64,000 bases of DNA from Noviherbaspirillum suwonense (GCF_900182955.1 NZ_FXUL01000003.1:283487-347486), one strand, 5' to 3'; positions 8,240 to 22,779 are shown, numbered from the stretch's first letter. Program-made: numbers and translations. Notes: generated by a model from the letters alone, not told the origin.

Positions 8240-10283
8240 CGCCGAAGAGCGCATCCTGGTGCTGGCGCCGCGCGGCCGCGACGCCCAGGTCATCGCGCAG
8301 GTGCTGGCCGGCAGCGGGCTGACGTGCGCCGCCTGCGGCGACTACCCGGCGCTGATGCGCGAGCTCGACGCCGGCGCCGGCGCGGCGGTGATTTCGGAGG
8401 AGGCGCTGCAGGGCGCCGACCTCGACATCCTCGCCGCCTGGCTGGCGCGGCAGGCGTCGTGGTCCGACTTCCCGTTCGTGCTGCTGGTGTCGCGGCAGGC
8501 CGCGCCGCGCAAGGAAGCGGCCCGCATGCTGCTTGGCAATATCGCCAATGTGCTGCTGTTGGAACGGCCGCTGAATGCGGAAACCATACGCCGCGCCACC
8601 GCCTCCGCGCTGCGCGCGCGCAAGCGCCAGTACCAGGCGCGCACCGACCTGCAGGTGCGCATACGGGCCGAGGAAAGGCTGCACATCGCGCTGGAAGCCG
8701 GCCGCCTCGGCACCTGGGAAATCGACTTTCCGGGCATGGAGCTGCGGGCTTCGGACACCTGCAAGCGCAGCTTCGGCCGCGACCCGGCGCAGCCTTTCGG
8801 CTACGACCAGCTGGTCGCCGGCATCCAGCAGGAAGACTGGCGGCGCTACCATGACCTGATGAAGGCGACGATCATCGCCGGCGGCGGCTTCAGCATCGAA
8901 TACCGGGTGATCTGGCCGGACGGCTCGCTGCACTGGCTGCATGTGCAGGGCAAGGCCAGCCTGGACGCGGATGGCAGGCCGGTGGCGGTGGCCGGCGTGT
9001 CCCAGGACATCACCGAACGCCGCGCGGCCGAGCGGCGCCTGCGCGAAAGCCAGGAAGCGCTGCGCGAGCTCAACGAGACGCTGGAGCAGCGCATCGACGC
9101 CCGCACGGCCGAGCTGGCGCAGGCGAACGACAGGCTGATGCGCGAGATCACCGAGCGCGAACGGGCCCAGGTGGCGCTGGTCCAGGCCCAGAAAATGGAG
9201 GCGGTGGGCCAGCTGACCGGCGGCATCGCGCACGATTTCAACAACCTGCTCAATGTCATTTTGGGCAATGTCGAACTGATCGAGCGGCAGTCGAGCGACG
9301 AGCGCATCAAGCGCATGGCGCAGACGGCCCGCCGTTCGGCCGAACGCGGCGCCAAGCTGACCGGCCAGCTGCTGGCCTTTTCGCGCAGCCAGAGCCTGGA
9401 CCTGCGCCCGGTCGACCTGACGCACCTGATGGGCGAGGTCAGGGACCTGCTGTCGGCCGCGATCGGGCCGGACATCCAGCTTGAGTTCGGCCTTGCTCCC
9501 GACCTGCCGCCGGCGATGGCCGACCTGAGCCAGACCGAGCTGGCGATACTGAACCTGGCCATCAATGCGCGCGACGCGATGCCCAATGGCGGCCGGCTCG
9601 TCATCGACTGTGCGCTGCGGCAGCCGCCCGACGGCCTGCTGCCGCCGGGCCGGTATGCGGTGGTGTCGGTGCGGGACAATGGCCAGGGCATCAACCCCGA
9701 GATCCTGAACAAGGTGTTCGACCCGTTTTTCACGACCAAGGCGGTCGGCAAGGGCACCGGCCTGGGACTGAGCCAGGTCTACGGCATCGCCCAGCAGTCC
9801 GGCGGCACCGCGCGCATCGAAAGCCGGGCCGGCGAAGGCACCACGGTCGAGATCTGGCTGCCGCTGGCGCCGCAGGATGCGGCCGAGGCCGCCGCCGCGC
9901 GCGCAGCCGAGCCGCCGCGCACCGCCGGCCAGGCCCGCATCCTGGTGGTGGAGGACGACCCCGGCGTGCGCCAGTTCATCGTCGAATGCCTGGAAATGTC
10001 GGGCCACTGGGTGACCCAGGCCGAGCATGGCGAAGCGGGGCTGGCGCAGATCGACAGCGCGATGCCGGACCTGATGATCGTCGACTTCCTGATGCCGGGG
10101 ATGAACGGCGCGCAGCTCGCCGCCGAGGTCGGCCTGAAACGCCCGGACCTGCCCATCATCATTGCCACCGGCTATGCCGACATGCAGGAAATCGAGCGCG
10201 TGGTCGGCAAGAACGCGGTGCTGAAAAAGCCATTCCAGATGCGCGACCTGCTGGAAAGCGTGCGGCTGGCGCTGACACGCTGA
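8226..10283 (+). CDS. Hybrid sensor histidine kinase with PAS and receiver domains
   Basis: Cytoplasmic hybrid kinase of 685 residues without membrane segments. Order: receiver-like fold (about 8-118) whose phosphoacceptor Asp region reads VISEE and whose conserved Lys region reads LERPL, so a pseudo-receiver; PAS (150-265); coiled coil (265-320); HisKA with H336 in [11 protein letters not shown]; HATPase with DNGQGI and [12 protein letters not shown]-terminal receiver with D620 ([11 protein letters not shown]) and Lys in VLKKPF. The ATG at 8226 overlaps the kaiC-like stop by 14 bp; a GTG at 8220 is an alternative. Overlap implies translational coupling and a joint function. Confidence 0.93.
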   Translation: MTASSAEERILVLAPRGRDAQVIAQVLAGSGLTCAACGDYPALMRELDAGAGAAVISEEALQGADLDILAAWLARQASWSDFPFVLLVSRQAAPRKEAARMLLGNIANVLLLERPLNAETIRRATASALRARKRQYQARTDLQVRIRAEERLHIALEAGRLGTWEIDFPGMELRASDTCKRSFGRDPAQPFGYDQLVAGIQQEDWRRYHDLMKATIIAGGGFSIEYRVIWPDGSLHWLHVQGKASLDADGRPVAVAGVSQDITERRAAERRLRESQEALRELNETLEQRIDARTAELAQANDRLMREITERERAQVALVQAQKMEAVGQLTGGIAHDFNNLLNVILGNVELIERQSSDERIKRMAQTARRSAERGAKLTGQLLAFSRSQSLDLRPVDLTHLMGEVRDLLSAAIGPDIQLEFGLAPDLPPAMADLSQTELAILNLAINARDAMPNGGRLVIDCALRQPPDGLLPPGRYAVVSVRDNGQGINPEILNKVFDPFFTTKAVGKGTGLGLSQVYGIAQQSGGTARIESRAGEGTTVEIWLPLAPQDAAEAAAARAAEPPRTAGQARILVVEDDPGVRQFIVECLEMSGHWVTQAEHGEAGLAQIDSAMPDLMIVDFLMPGMNGAQLAAEVGLKRPDLPIIIATGYADMQEIERVVGKNAVLKKPFQMRDLLESVRLALTR

Positions 10284-10450
10284 ACGGCCGGCGGGCGGGG
10301 AGGGCGCTGCGCGCGCCTCCCCATTCGCCCACGCAGCGCCCGGCCCCACGCCCTGGGGCAAAACCGCTTCCCGCCATTCCCGCTCCCGTTCGGTCTACAA
10401 TCGCGCATCCAAAGTGCGAATGCCGTATCCATGGTATTGACCCCTAGCAA

Positions 10451-13400
10451 ATGAGCAAGTCCATCAGCAACCTGCGCCACCGGTTCGACCGCATCGCCGG
10501 CAGCAGGCCCATGCTGGCCGTCGGCACGGTCGCGATCGCCTGGCTCGCGGGCGGGCTGTTCGGCGTGCCGGCGCTGCTGAAATGGCAGTTGCCGCAGCAG
10601 GCCCAGCGCCAGCTGGGCGCGACGCTGACGCTGGGCGAGGTCTATTTCAATCCGCTGACGCTGGCGCTGGAAGTCAATGACATCAGCCTGCGCACGGTCC
10701 GGGAAGGCACGCTGCTGTCGGCCGGGAAGCTGCGCGCCGACCTGGAAATGTCGGGCCTGTTCCGGCGCGCGTGGACCCTCGCCGACATCCAGCTCGAACA
10801 GCCGATGCTGCGCATCGAATACGACAAGCAGGGCGCGCTGAACCTGCAGCCGCTGCTGTCGGCGCTGCAGAAAAATCCGGCGCCGCCCGACCAGCCGCCG
10901 GCGCGCATGCTGCTGCAGCGCCTGAGCATCCGGAACGGCCGCGTCGATGTCGTCGACCAGCGCCTGCAGCAGCCGTTGATCGCCCGCATCAGCCCGGTAA
11001 CGCTGGACGCAAGCGACATCGGCACGCTGCCGGACGCGGCCGGCAAGTGGACGCTGGCCGCCCGTTCCGAGGCGGGCGAGGTGCTGCGCGCCGGCGGCTC
11101 CCTGGGCCTGCAGCCCGTGGCGCTGCGCGGCACGCTCGACCTGGCCGGCGTGCAGGCGGGCACCCTGGCGCGCGCGCTGCACAGGCAGGTGACGCTGACC
11201 GATGTCGCCGGCACGCTGGGCCTGCATGGCGAGATCGATGCGGCGCTCGCCGGCGGCGCGCTCGCGGCCACGCTGGACAAGGTCGAGCTGACGCTGGCCG
11301 GGCTGGCGCTGAAGTCCGGCGCCGCCGTCATCGCCGTGGAGAGCGGGACGCTGGCCCTGGCGCATGCGCAGCTGGCCCAGGCCGAAGCCGGCCTGCAGGG
11401 CAGGATTGCGGACATCAGCCTGGCGCTCGGTTCGTCCAGCCTCGCCCAGGGCGCGACCCGGCTACGCTTTCCCGAAGCCCGTTACAGCAGCCGCGCGCTG
11501 CTGCTCGCGCCCGGCAGCGACAATGCGTACGTGCTGGAGGAAAGCGCCATGTCGCTGCCGCAGCTGGCATTGAAGCAGGCCGGCAGCGACATGGCGCTAT
11601 CGGCCCCGGCCGCCAAGGCCGGCCGGCTGGCGCTCAAGCCGCTGGCCGGCGGCTTTTCGATGCGGGCCGATGACGCGGCGCTGACGCTGGCCGGGATGAC
11701 CCGGCAGGAAGGCGCGCAGAAGCTGAGGTCGGGCGCGGCCGCGCTGGACGTGCGCAGCGCGAGCACCAGGCGCGAAGGCAGTGCGCCGCTCACCGTGCGC
11801 CTGAACGCGCCCAAGGTCTCGGTCGCCGCGCTGAACGTCAGCGGCGCCCGCGCGGAGCCGCTGTACGGCCTTGCCGAGGGCCGCGGCGCGGCCGAGAGCG
11901 TCACGCTGTCGTTGCCCGCCTCGGGGCCGGATGCGCTCGTCGACGGATTGTCCGCGACCCTGAGGAAGCTGGTCGCCAACGATGCCCGCCAGCCCGGCGA
12001 ACTCGCCCACGCGGACAGCCTCGAACTCAAGGGCGCGCGGCTGCGGCTGGCGTCGCGCCAGCTCGACCTCGGCAGCCTGACGCTGGCCGACGGCGCCGCA
12101 AGCGTGCGCTTCGCCAGCGACGGCAGCCTGAACTGGACCGGCCCGGCGGCGTCGCCTGCGGTGGCTTCCCCGGCTGCCCCGGCTACGACGCCTTCGTCCG
12201 TTTCAACCGCTTCCACCGCCTCGACCCCGCCCCCGGACAAGGCGCCGGTGGCGGCGCGCCGGGCGCCAGCCGCGGCGCCATGGCGCATCACCGCCGACAG
12301 CATCGACCTGCGCAACTTCAGCGCCTCCTATGCCGATGCCCGCCAGCAGCCGCCGCTGGCGGTCGATGCCGACAACATCGTCGCCAGCGTCAGTGCGCTG
12401 GACACGGCCGGCGCCGCGCCGGCGCGCGTGGCGCTGCGGGCCGGCGTGGGCGGCGGCACGCTGCAGGCGCAGGGCAGCCTGCAGCTGCAGGACTATGGCG
12501 GCGAGTTCGACATCAAGGCCGCCGGCCTGCCGCTGAAGCTGGCGCAGCCCTATATCACCGAGGCCGCGCGGCTGGTGCTGACCGGCGGCACGCTGTCGGG
12601 CGCCGGCAAGCTGCGGGTGGGCAATGCGACCGGCCCGAAGATCACCTATGCCGGCAGCGCATCGCTGGACAAGGTGGCGATCGACGAGACCGCGCCGCGC
12701 CAGCCCTTCCTGTCGTGGGACGCCATCTCGGCCGCCAACATGCGGCTGGCGCTGTCGCCGAACCGGCTGGAGATCGGCCAGCTCAATATCGCCGGCCCGG
12801 TCGGCAAGCTCATCATTGCCGAAGACCAGACGGTCAACCTGTCGCGGGTGTTCAGGAAGTCGCCGGCCCCCGGCGCGCAGAAAACGGCCGCCGCCAGTGC
12901 GCCGGCGAAGGCCGCCGACGGCGACCCGTTCCCGGTCTCGATCGCCCGCATCCGCGTCGACGACGGCGTGCTGACCTTTGCCGACTTCAGCCAGCAGCCG
13001 CAGTTCAGCACCCGGATGCATGACTTCGAGGGCGTGATGACCGGGCTTTCCAGCGCGCCCGGCAGCCGCGCGCAGATGCAGTTCAATGCCGCCATCGCCG
13101 ACTATGGCGACGCCCGCATCAGCGGCGCGATGAACCCGTTCAAGCCGGCCTATGCGACCGACGTGCGGATGAACTTCCGCAACGTCGACCTGAGCCAGCT
13201 GACGCCGTACGTGGTGCGCTTCGCTGGCTACCGGGTGACGGCCGGCACGCTGTCCTCGGACCTGCGTTACCAGGTGAAGGAAGGCCGCCTGGTCGGCGAC
13301 AACCGCTTCGTGCTCAACAAGGTGAGGCTGGGCGAGAAGGTGGAAAGCCCGACCGCGATGGACCTGCCGCTGAAGCTGGCGCTGTCGCTGCTGGAGGACG

Positions 13401-14110
13401 AGAACGGCATCATCAACATCGGCGTGCCGGTGACGGGCGACCTGCAGAATCCGCAGTTCAGCTTCGGCGCGGTGGCCCGCCGCGCCATCGGCACCGTGCT
13501 GCGCAACATCGTCTCGGCGCCGTTCCGCGCGCTGGCGTCGCTGTTTGGCGGCGGCGGCGAAAAGATGGATGTGATCGCGTTCGATCCCGGCAGCGCGGAG
13601 CTGGCGCCGCCCGAGCAGCAGAAGCTCGACAAGCTGGCCGAGGCGCTGGCCAAGCGTCCCGCGGTGAAGCTGCTGGTGCATCCGGCGGTCAGCGCCGAGC
13701 AGGACGAGGCGGCATTGCGCTCGCTGGCCGCGCGGCGCGCGCTGCTGGGCCGCATGGGCGTGAAGCTGGCGGCAGACGAGGAGCCGGGACCGGTCGACAC
13801 CGCCGGCCCGGACGTGCAGAAAGCCATCGTCGCCCTGTACCGCGAACGCTTCCCGGGCGAGGCGCCGCAGCCGGCGGCGGATGTGACGCCGGAAGCCTGG
13901 CATGCGCAGCTGCTGGACAAGCTGATCGCCGCGCAGCCGCTGCCGCAGGATGCGCTCGCGGCGCTGCAGAAAGAGCGCGGCAGCATGGTCAGGGAACAGC
14001 TGGTGAAATCGTCATTGCCGGAATCCAGGATCGCGCTGGGCAAGCCGGAGCAGGCGACCGGCGCGCAGGACGGCGACATCGCGACCAGGCTGGAACTCGT
14101 GCCGCTGTAA
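10451..14110 (+). CDS. Large AsmA-like / DUF748 family envelope protein
   Basis: A 1219-residue protein with one N-terminal membrane anchor (about 20-42, LAVGTVAIAWLAGGLFGVPALL) and a long periplasmic body of repeated beta-strand units, as in the AsmA/DUF748 superfamily that spans the envelope and is linked to lipid transport or outer-membrane homeostasis. A Pro/Ala/Ser/Thr-rich spacer lies near residues 570-610. The last 170 residues include FDPGSAELAPPEQQKLDKLAEAL, resembling an OmpA-like peptidoglycan-binding region. No ribosome site is obvious; TACAAT at about 10396 may be its -10. Family role is known only broadly. Confidence 0.85.
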   Translation: MSKSISNLRHRFDRIAGSRPMLAVGTVAIAWLAGGLFGVPALLKWQLPQQAQRQLGATLTLGEVYFNPLTLALEVNDISLRTVREGTLLSAGKLRADLEMSGLFRRAWTLADIQLEQPMLRIEYDKQGALNLQPLLSALQKNPAPPDQPPARMLLQRLSIRNGRVDVVDQRLQQPLIARISPVTLDASDIGTLPDAAGKWTLAARSEAGEVLRAGGSLGLQPVALRGTLDLAGVQAGTLARALHRQVTLTDVAGTLGLHGEIDAALAGGALAATLDKVELTLAGLALKSGAAVIAVESGTLALAHAQLAQAEAGLQGRIADISLALGSSSLAQGATRLRFPEARYSSRALLLAPGSDNAYVLEESAMSLPQLALKQAGSDMALSAPAAKAGRLALKPLAGGFSMRADDAALTLAGMTRQEGAQKLRSGAAALDVRSASTRREGSAPLTVRLNAPKVSVAALNVSGARAEPLYGLAEGRGAAESVTLSLPASGPDALVDGLSATLRKLVANDARQPGELAHADSLELKGARLRLASRQLDLGSLTLADGAASVRFASDGSLNWTGPAASPAVASPAAPATTPSSVSTASTASTPPPDKAPVAARRAPAAAPWRITADSIDLRNFSASYADARQQPPLAVDADNIVASVSALDTAGAAPARVALRAGVGGGTLQAQGSLQLQDYGGEFDIKAAGLPLKLAQPYITEAARLVLTGGTLSGAGKLRVGNATGPKITYAGSASLDKVAIDETAPRQPFLSWDAISAANMRLALSPNRLEIGQLNIAGPVGKLIIAEDQTVNLSRVFRKSPAPGAQKTAAASAPAKAADGDPFPVSIARIRVDDGVLTFADFSQQPQFSTRMHDFEGVMTGLSSAPGSRAQMQFNAAIADYGDARISGAMNPFKPAYATDVRMNFRNVDLSQLTPYVVRFAGYRVTAGTLSSDLRYQVKEGRLVGDNRFVLNKVRLGEKVESPTAMDLPLKLALSLLEDENGIINIGVPVTGDLQNPQFSFGAVARRAIGTVLRNIVSAPFRALASLFGGGGEKMDVIAFDPGSAELAPPEQQKLDKLAEALAKRPAVKLLVHPAVSAEQDEAALRSLAARRALLGRMGVKLAADEEPGPVDTAGPDVQKAIVALYRERFPGEAPQPAADVTPEAWHAQLLDKLIAAQPLPQDALAALQKERGSMVREQLVKSSLPESRIALGKPEQATGAQDGDIATRLELVPL

Positions 14111-14167
14111 TCAGCATGGAAAGGGCGCGTGTGCCGCGCATCCGTGCCTATTGCGTTGCAGCGTGCG

Positions 14168-14248
14168 TCAGAGCGGAACCGAATACAGGATCGCTGCAAA
14201 GGTGATGACGATCAGCGAACCGCAGACGACTTCCTTGAAGGTACCCAT
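14168..14248 (-). CDS. 26-residue single-helix membrane peptide
   Basis: Reading leftward from ATG 14248, the peptide is MGTFKEVVCGSLIVITFAAI followed by LYSVPL and TGA at 14168. GGAGA stands 7 bases before the ATG, a good ribosome site. Residues 9-24 are a continuous hydrophobic helix with a short charged N-terminus (K5, E6). An AT-rich stretch (14262-14285) upstream could hold its promoter. It is convergent with the DUF748 gene and divergent from the transposase. I do not recognise the family; many such microproteins bind larger membrane complexes. Confidence 0.55.
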   Translation of the reverse strand: MGTFKEVVCGSLIVITFAAILYSVPL

Positions 14249-14419
14249 GATAAGTCTCCGTTGAATATGTTAAGTATATTGCAACGTTTTTGCGGCCAAA
14301 GAGTTGATGAGACGCAAGTAAATTTCGTCATCGATCCATTTCCGGCCTGGCTTTTTCCTTGAATCCCGGTCGGATGCCGACGGTACAATGGCGGCTTCCT
14401 GAACGGACCGTCCGCCTCC

Positions 14420-15124
14420 ATGGCCCGCCTCCCACGCCTCGTGGTTCCCCACCAGCCGCATTACGTCAGCCAGCACGGGCATGACGGCCAGCCGGTCTTT
14501 CGCGACAGCGAGGATTACGCCGCCTACCTGGCATGGCTGCGGGAAGCCGGCAAAAAATTCGCCGTCGCCATCCACGCCTACCTGCTGCTGCCGGAAGAAA
14601 TCAACCTGCTGGTCACGCCCTCCGACCATGAAGGGCCGGGCCGGATGATGCAATGGATAGGGCGGTATTACGTACCCTGGTTCAACCGCAAGTACGGCCG
14701 CTCGGGCACGCTCTGGGGCAGCCGCTACAAGGCAACCGTGGTCGACGCCGGCAGCCATTTCCTGGACTGCTGCCTCTACATGGAAATGCGCCCGGTGCTG
14801 CTCGGCGCGGCTGCCGAGCCGGCCGACTACCGCTGGTCGAGCTATGCGCACCATGCCGGCATCGAATCCGACCCGCTGACCGCCGACCATCCGCTGTACT
14901 GGGCGCTCGGCAACACGCCGTTCGAGCGGGAGGCGGCATACCGGCGGCTGATGGAGCAGGGCATGTCGGTCAACGAGATTGCCCGGCTGGAGCGGGCAGT
15001 GCGGGCAGAGTGGGCGCTGGGTTCGGACGCGTTCCGCAGCGAACTGGAGAAACGCACGCAGCGCCGCGTCGGCCCGGCCCGGCGCGGGAGGCCGCCAAAA
15101 AGCATGCCTATCGCACCAAAATGA
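14420..15124 (+). CDS. REP-associated tyrosine transposase (RAYT) homolog with degenerate HUH site
   Basis: A 234-residue Y1-transposase-fold protein (IS200-like, RAYT group). The family normally carries PNHVHLL or PDHLHLL for metal binding; here the aligned residues 58-65 read PEEINLLV, so both His (positions 60 and 62) are Glu and Asn. The Tyr region GRYYVPWFNRKYGRSGTLW with Y84 is intact, and the C-terminus keeps RRGRPPK. The gene sits just before gltB, where Betaproteobacteria often keep a RAYT. It is probably a domesticated or catalytically dead protein. An inverted repeat follows it. Confidence 0.85.
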   Translation: MARLPRLVVPHQPHYVSQHGHDGQPVFRDSEDYAAYLAWLREAGKKFAVAIHAYLLLPEEINLLVTPSDHEGPGRMMQWIGRYYVPWFNRKYGRSGTLWGSRYKATVVDAGSHFLDCCLYMEMRPVLLGAAAEPADYRWSSYAHHAGIESDPLTADHPLYWALGNTPFEREAAYRRLMEQGMSVNEIARLERAVRAEWALGSDAFRSELEKRTQRRVGPARRGRPPKSMPIAPK

Positions 15125-15185
15125 CTCTGTCACCAATTAAAATGAACTTCGATAGGGCGTGATTTTAATTGGACTCTGACCCTAA
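15121..15185. repeat. Perfect 11-bp inverted repeat after the RAYT gene, flanked by related GACTCTG motifs
   Basis: CCAATTAAAAT (15133-15143) and ATTTTAATTGG (15162-15172) are exact reverse complements around an 18-base loop. GACTCTGTCACC (15123-15134) and GACTCTGACCC (15173-15182) flank them. The AATTGG-GACTCTGACC style is familiar from RAYT-associated sequences in proteobacteria. It could be a transposase recognition site, a relic element end or an inefficient terminator. Confidence 0.6.
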
Positions 15186-15257
15186 TTTTTCCTGTTGAAC
15201 TATCTGATTCCTTGCACTATTCTGCAGGGTCAATCTTTTCAGCAGTGAGGAAACCCC

Positions 15258-19946
<4,689 letters not shown>

Positions 19947-20021
19947 CAACGAACAGTGCCGCGCGCCGTTTCATGCATGGCGCGCGGCGGTAGAGCACAT
20001 TGAGGAAGCGAGCACATACAC

Positions 20022-21485
20022 ATGGGTAAAGTCACCGGATTTCTGGAGTTCCAGCGTCTGCAGGAAGCAGCGGAACCGACCACCGAGCGCACGAGGCATT
20101 ACAAGGAATTCACGCTGCGCCTGTCGGACGATCAGGCCAAAGTGCAGGGCGCGCGCTGCATGGACTGCGGCATCCCGTTCTGCAACAACAGCTGCCCGGT
20201 CAACAACATCATCCCGGACTGGAATGACATGGTCTACCGCGGCACCTACCGCGAGGCGCTGGACAACCTGCACCTGACCAACAACTTCCCCGAGTTCACC
20301 GGCCGCATCTGTCCGGCGCCGTGCGAGGCCGGCTGCACGCTGGGCATCAACAATGACCCGGTCGGCATCAAGTCGATCGAGCATTTCATCATCGACAAGG
20401 GCTGGGAAAACGGCTGGGTCGTGCCGCAGCCGGCCGAAACGAAGACCGGCAAGAAGGTCGCCGTGGTCGGCTCCGGCCCGGCTGGCATGGCGGCCGCGCA
20501 GCAGCTCGCGCGCGTCGGCCACGATGTCACCGTGTTCGAGAAGAATGACCGCGTCGGCGGCCTGCTGCGCTACGGCATCCCGGACTTCAAGATGGAGAAG
20601 TCGCACATCGACCGCCGCGTCGAGCAGATGAAGGCCGAAGGCGTGACCTTCCGCACCGGCGTGCTGGTCGGCAAGGACTTCCCGAAGAATGTGACCAACT
20701 GGGCCAGCGAGACCATCTCGCCGGAACAGCTGCAGCAGGAGTTCGACGCGGTCGTCATCGCCGGCGGCGCCGAGCAGCCGCGCGACCTGCCGGTGCCGGG
20801 CCGCGAACTGCAGGGCGTGCATTTCGCGATGGACTTCCTGCCGCTGCAGAACAAGGTCAATGCGGGCGACGAGCTGAAGGACCAGATCAAGGCGACCGGC
20901 AAGCACGTGGTCGTCATCGGCGGCGGCGACACCGGCTCCGACTGCGTGGGCACGTCCAACCGGCATGGCGCCGAGTCGATCGTGCAGTTCGAGCTGCTGC
21001 CGCAGCCGCCGGAAACCGAGAACAAGCCGCTGGTCTGGCCTTACTGGCCGACCAAGCTGCGCACCTCGTCGTCGCACGAAGAGGGCTGCGAGCGCGACTG
21101 GGCGGTCGCCACCAAGCGCCTCGAAGGCCGCGACGGCAAGGTCGAGAAGCTGATCGCCGCCCGCGTCGAATGGAAGGATGGCCGGATGCAGGAAGTGCCG
21201 GACTCCGAGTTCGAGCTGCAGGCCGACCTGGTGCTGCTGGCCATGGGCTTCGTCTCGCCGGTGCAGCAGATGCTGGACGCATTCGGCATCGACAAGGACG
21301 CCCGCGGCAATGCGCGCGCCACCACCGACGGCGACGGCTGCTACAAGACCTCGGTCGACAAGGTCTTCGCCGCCGGCGACGCCCGCCGCGGCCAGTCGCT
21401 GGTGGTATGGGCGATCCGCGAAGGCAGGCAGTGCGCCCGCGCGGTCGATGAATTCCTGATGGGTTCGTCGGTGCTGCCGCGCTAG
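20022..21485 (+). CDS. gltD: Glutamate synthase (NADPH) small subunit
   Basis: GOGAT beta subunit of 487 residues that takes electrons from NADPH and passes them through two 4Fe-4S clusters to GltB. The N-terminus has the cysteine sets [14 protein letters not shown] and CPAPCEAGC. The FAD Rossmann motif is [14 protein letters not shown] and the NADPH motif is [14 protein letters not shown] second FAD-contact region is [16 protein letters not shown] near the end. It is co-transcribed with gltB and followed by short tandem repeats and a terminator. Confidence 0.97.
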   Translation: MGKVTGFLEFQRLQEAAEPTTERTRHYKEFTLRLSDDQAKVQGARCMDCGIPFCNNSCPVNNIIPDWNDMVYRGTYREALDNLHLTNNFPEFTGRICPAPCEAGCTLGINNDPVGIKSIEHFIIDKGWENGWVVPQPAETKTGKKVAVVGSGPAGMAAAQQLARVGHDVTVFEKNDRVGGLLRYGIPDFKMEKSHIDRRVEQMKAEGVTFRTGVLVGKDFPKNVTNWASETISPEQLQQEFDAVVIAGGAEQPRDLPVPGRELQGVHFAMDFLPLQNKVNAGDELKDQIKATGKHVVVIGGGDTGSDCVGTSNRHGAESIVQFELLPQPPETENKPLVWPYWPTKLRTSSSHEEGCERDWAVATKRLEGRDGKVEKLIAARVEWKDGRMQEVPDSEFELQADLVLLAMGFVSPVQQMLDAFGIDKDARGNARATTDGDGCYKTSVDKVFAAGDARRGQSLVVWAIREGRQCARAVDEFLMGSSVLPR

Positions 21486-21492
21486 GCGGCCA

Positions 21493-21548
21493 GCATCAAG
21501 CACAAGGCATCAAGCACAAGGCATCAAGCGCAAGGCATCAAGCACAAT
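21493..21548. repeat. Four tandem copies of a 14-bp unit
   Basis: Unit GCATCAAGCACAAG, repeated at 21493, 21507, 21521 (one change, GCGCAAG) and 21535 (last base T). The array sits between the gltD stop and its terminator. Copy number may vary between strains. Confidence 0.9.
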
Positions 21549-21550
21549 AC

Positions 21551-21592
21551 GCAGGCCGGGCTGCCGCAAGGAGCCCGGCCTGCGCTTTTTCT
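21551..21592 (+). terminator. Terminator of gltBD
   Basis: Perfect 12-bp stem GCAGGCCGGGCT / AGCCCGGCCTGC (21551-21562 and 21572-21583), 9-base loop, then GCTTTTT. It also abuts the end of the convergent RIO-kinase gene and may limit its transcript. Confidence 0.88.
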
Positions 21593-22436
21593 AGTCCTGC
21601 TGCAGGTAACGCTGCCGCTCTTCCTCTTCCCGCCGCGCGATATCGATTTCCCTCAGCACCGCGCCGACATCGGCCGGCCGCGCGGGCGCCGCGACCCTGC
21701 CCGTCAATACCGTCTCCGGCGTCAGCAGGCCGGCGCTGTAGAGCGCCCAGATCTCCTTGCCGTACTGTAGTTCCAGCAGCGCCGGCACAAAGCGGCCCAG
21801 GCAGTCGGCCAGGTTGGCGACGTCGCGTTCCAGCATCGCCGCGGCTTCGGTATTGCCCGCCGCATCGATGGCCTGCGGCAGGTCGATGATGACCGGGCCG
21901 TCCGCATCGACCAGGATGTTGTAGCCCGACAGGTCGCCGTGGACCACGCCGGCGCACAGCATCAGCACGACCTCGCGCAGCAGCTGCGCATGGAAGAGCA
22001 GCGCCTGCTCCATGCTCAGGTCGACTTCGGCCAGGCGCGGCGCGGCATGGCCGTCGGCGTCGGTGACGAGTTCCATCAGCAGCACGCCCTCGAAGCAGAT
22101 GTAGGGCCGGGGCACGCGCACGCCGGCCGCCGCCAGCCGGTACAGCGCATCGACCTCGGCGTTCTGCCAGACTTCCTCCTGCATCTTGCGGCCGTAGCGC
22201 GTGCCTTTTTCCATCGCCCGCGCCTGCCGGCTGTTCTTGACCTTGCGGCCTTCCTGGTAGGACGCGGCCTGCCGGAAGCTGCGCTGGCTGGCCTCCTTGT
22301 AGACCTTGGCGCAGCGGACGTCGTCGCCGCAGCGCACGACATAGACGGTGGCTTCCTTGCCGCTCATGAGCTGGCGCAGGACGGTATCCACCAGGCCCTC
22401 GTCAACCAGGGGCTGGAGTCGTTTCGGGACTTTCAT
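21591..22436 (-). CDS. RIO1-like serine/threonine protein kinase
   Basis: Soluble kinase of 281 residues in the bacterial RIO family. Start MKVPKRLQPLVDEGLVDTVL is typical of the family. The nucleotide region SGKEATVYVVR is followed by AKVYKEA (lysine). The catalytic loop VVHGDLSGYNILV contains Asp and Asn, and the metal-binding segment reads IIDLPQAID. An Arg/Glu-rich tail ends the protein. There is no ribosome site before the ATG at 22436, but upstream in-frame codons are not family-like. The substrate is unknown in bacteria; a ribosome or stress role is only analogy with archaeal and eukaryotic Rio proteins. Confidence 0.88.
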   Translation of the reverse strand: MKVPKRLQPLVDEGLVDTVLRQLMSGKEATVYVVRCGDDVRCAKVYKEASQRSFRQAASYQEGRKVKNSRQARAMEKGTRYGRKMQEEVWQNAEVDALYRLAAAGVRVPRPYICFEGVLLMELVTDADGHAAPRLAEVDLSMEQALLFHAQLLREVVLMLCAGVVHGDLSGYNILVDADGPVIIDLPQAIDAAGNTEAAAMLERDVANLADCLGRFVPALLELQYGKEIWALYSAGLLTPETVLTGRVAAPARPADVGAVLREIDIARREEEERQRYLQQD

Positions 22437-22536
22437 CGGGGGGAGGGCAGCGGGGCAAGGGGTGGGGGAGCGCGGATAGTACCATCGGTTTTTGCCGAAC
22501 TGCGCGAGAATGTGGCCTGACCAAACCGGAGGCAAC

Positions 22537-22779
22537 ATGACGTACGAGGAATACCTGGATGAAGTGACAACGCTGATTACCGAGAAATACGATGTCAGCG
22601 ACGAGGACGCGATCAAGCATGTGATGCGTGCGCAGGCGGCCGGCTTCTTCAGCCTGCATGACGACCTGCCGGAGATGCGCACCCAGGAACGCGCGGAGCA
22701 GGACGCGAAAACCGTCTTCGAGCAAAAGAACAAGTCGCGCCCGCATACGCCCGGCAAACGCAGCGGCCCCAAAAAATAA
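22537..22779 (+). CDS. Conserved hypothetical protein, 80 residues
   Basis: Small acidic-to-basic protein beginning MTYEEYLDEVTTLITEKYDV, with a second helix SDEDAIKHVMRAQAAGFF and a basic tail (KNKSRPHTPGKRSGPKK). CGGAGG 5 bases before the ATG fixes the start and excludes an upstream ATG at 22492. It is divergent from the RIO-type kinase, with a 100-bp shared promoter region. I recognise no domain; the helical pattern suggests a small alpha-helical adaptor with nucleic-acid affinity at the C-terminus, which is inference. Confidence 0.8.
   Translation: MTYEEYLDEVTTLITEKYDVSDEDAIKHVMRAQAAGFFSLHDDLPEMRTQERAEQDAKTVFEQKNKSRPHTPGKRSGPKK

Noticed and set aside
10290..10345. GC-rich hairpin GGGGAGG/CCTCCCC after the hybrid kinase as terminator
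   Set aside because: No T run follows on either strand, so it is at best a weak or factor-dependent signal.
21493..21548. Tandem repeats as a possible CRISPR array
   Set aside because: Units are 14 bp and directly adjacent, with no spacers and no cas genes.
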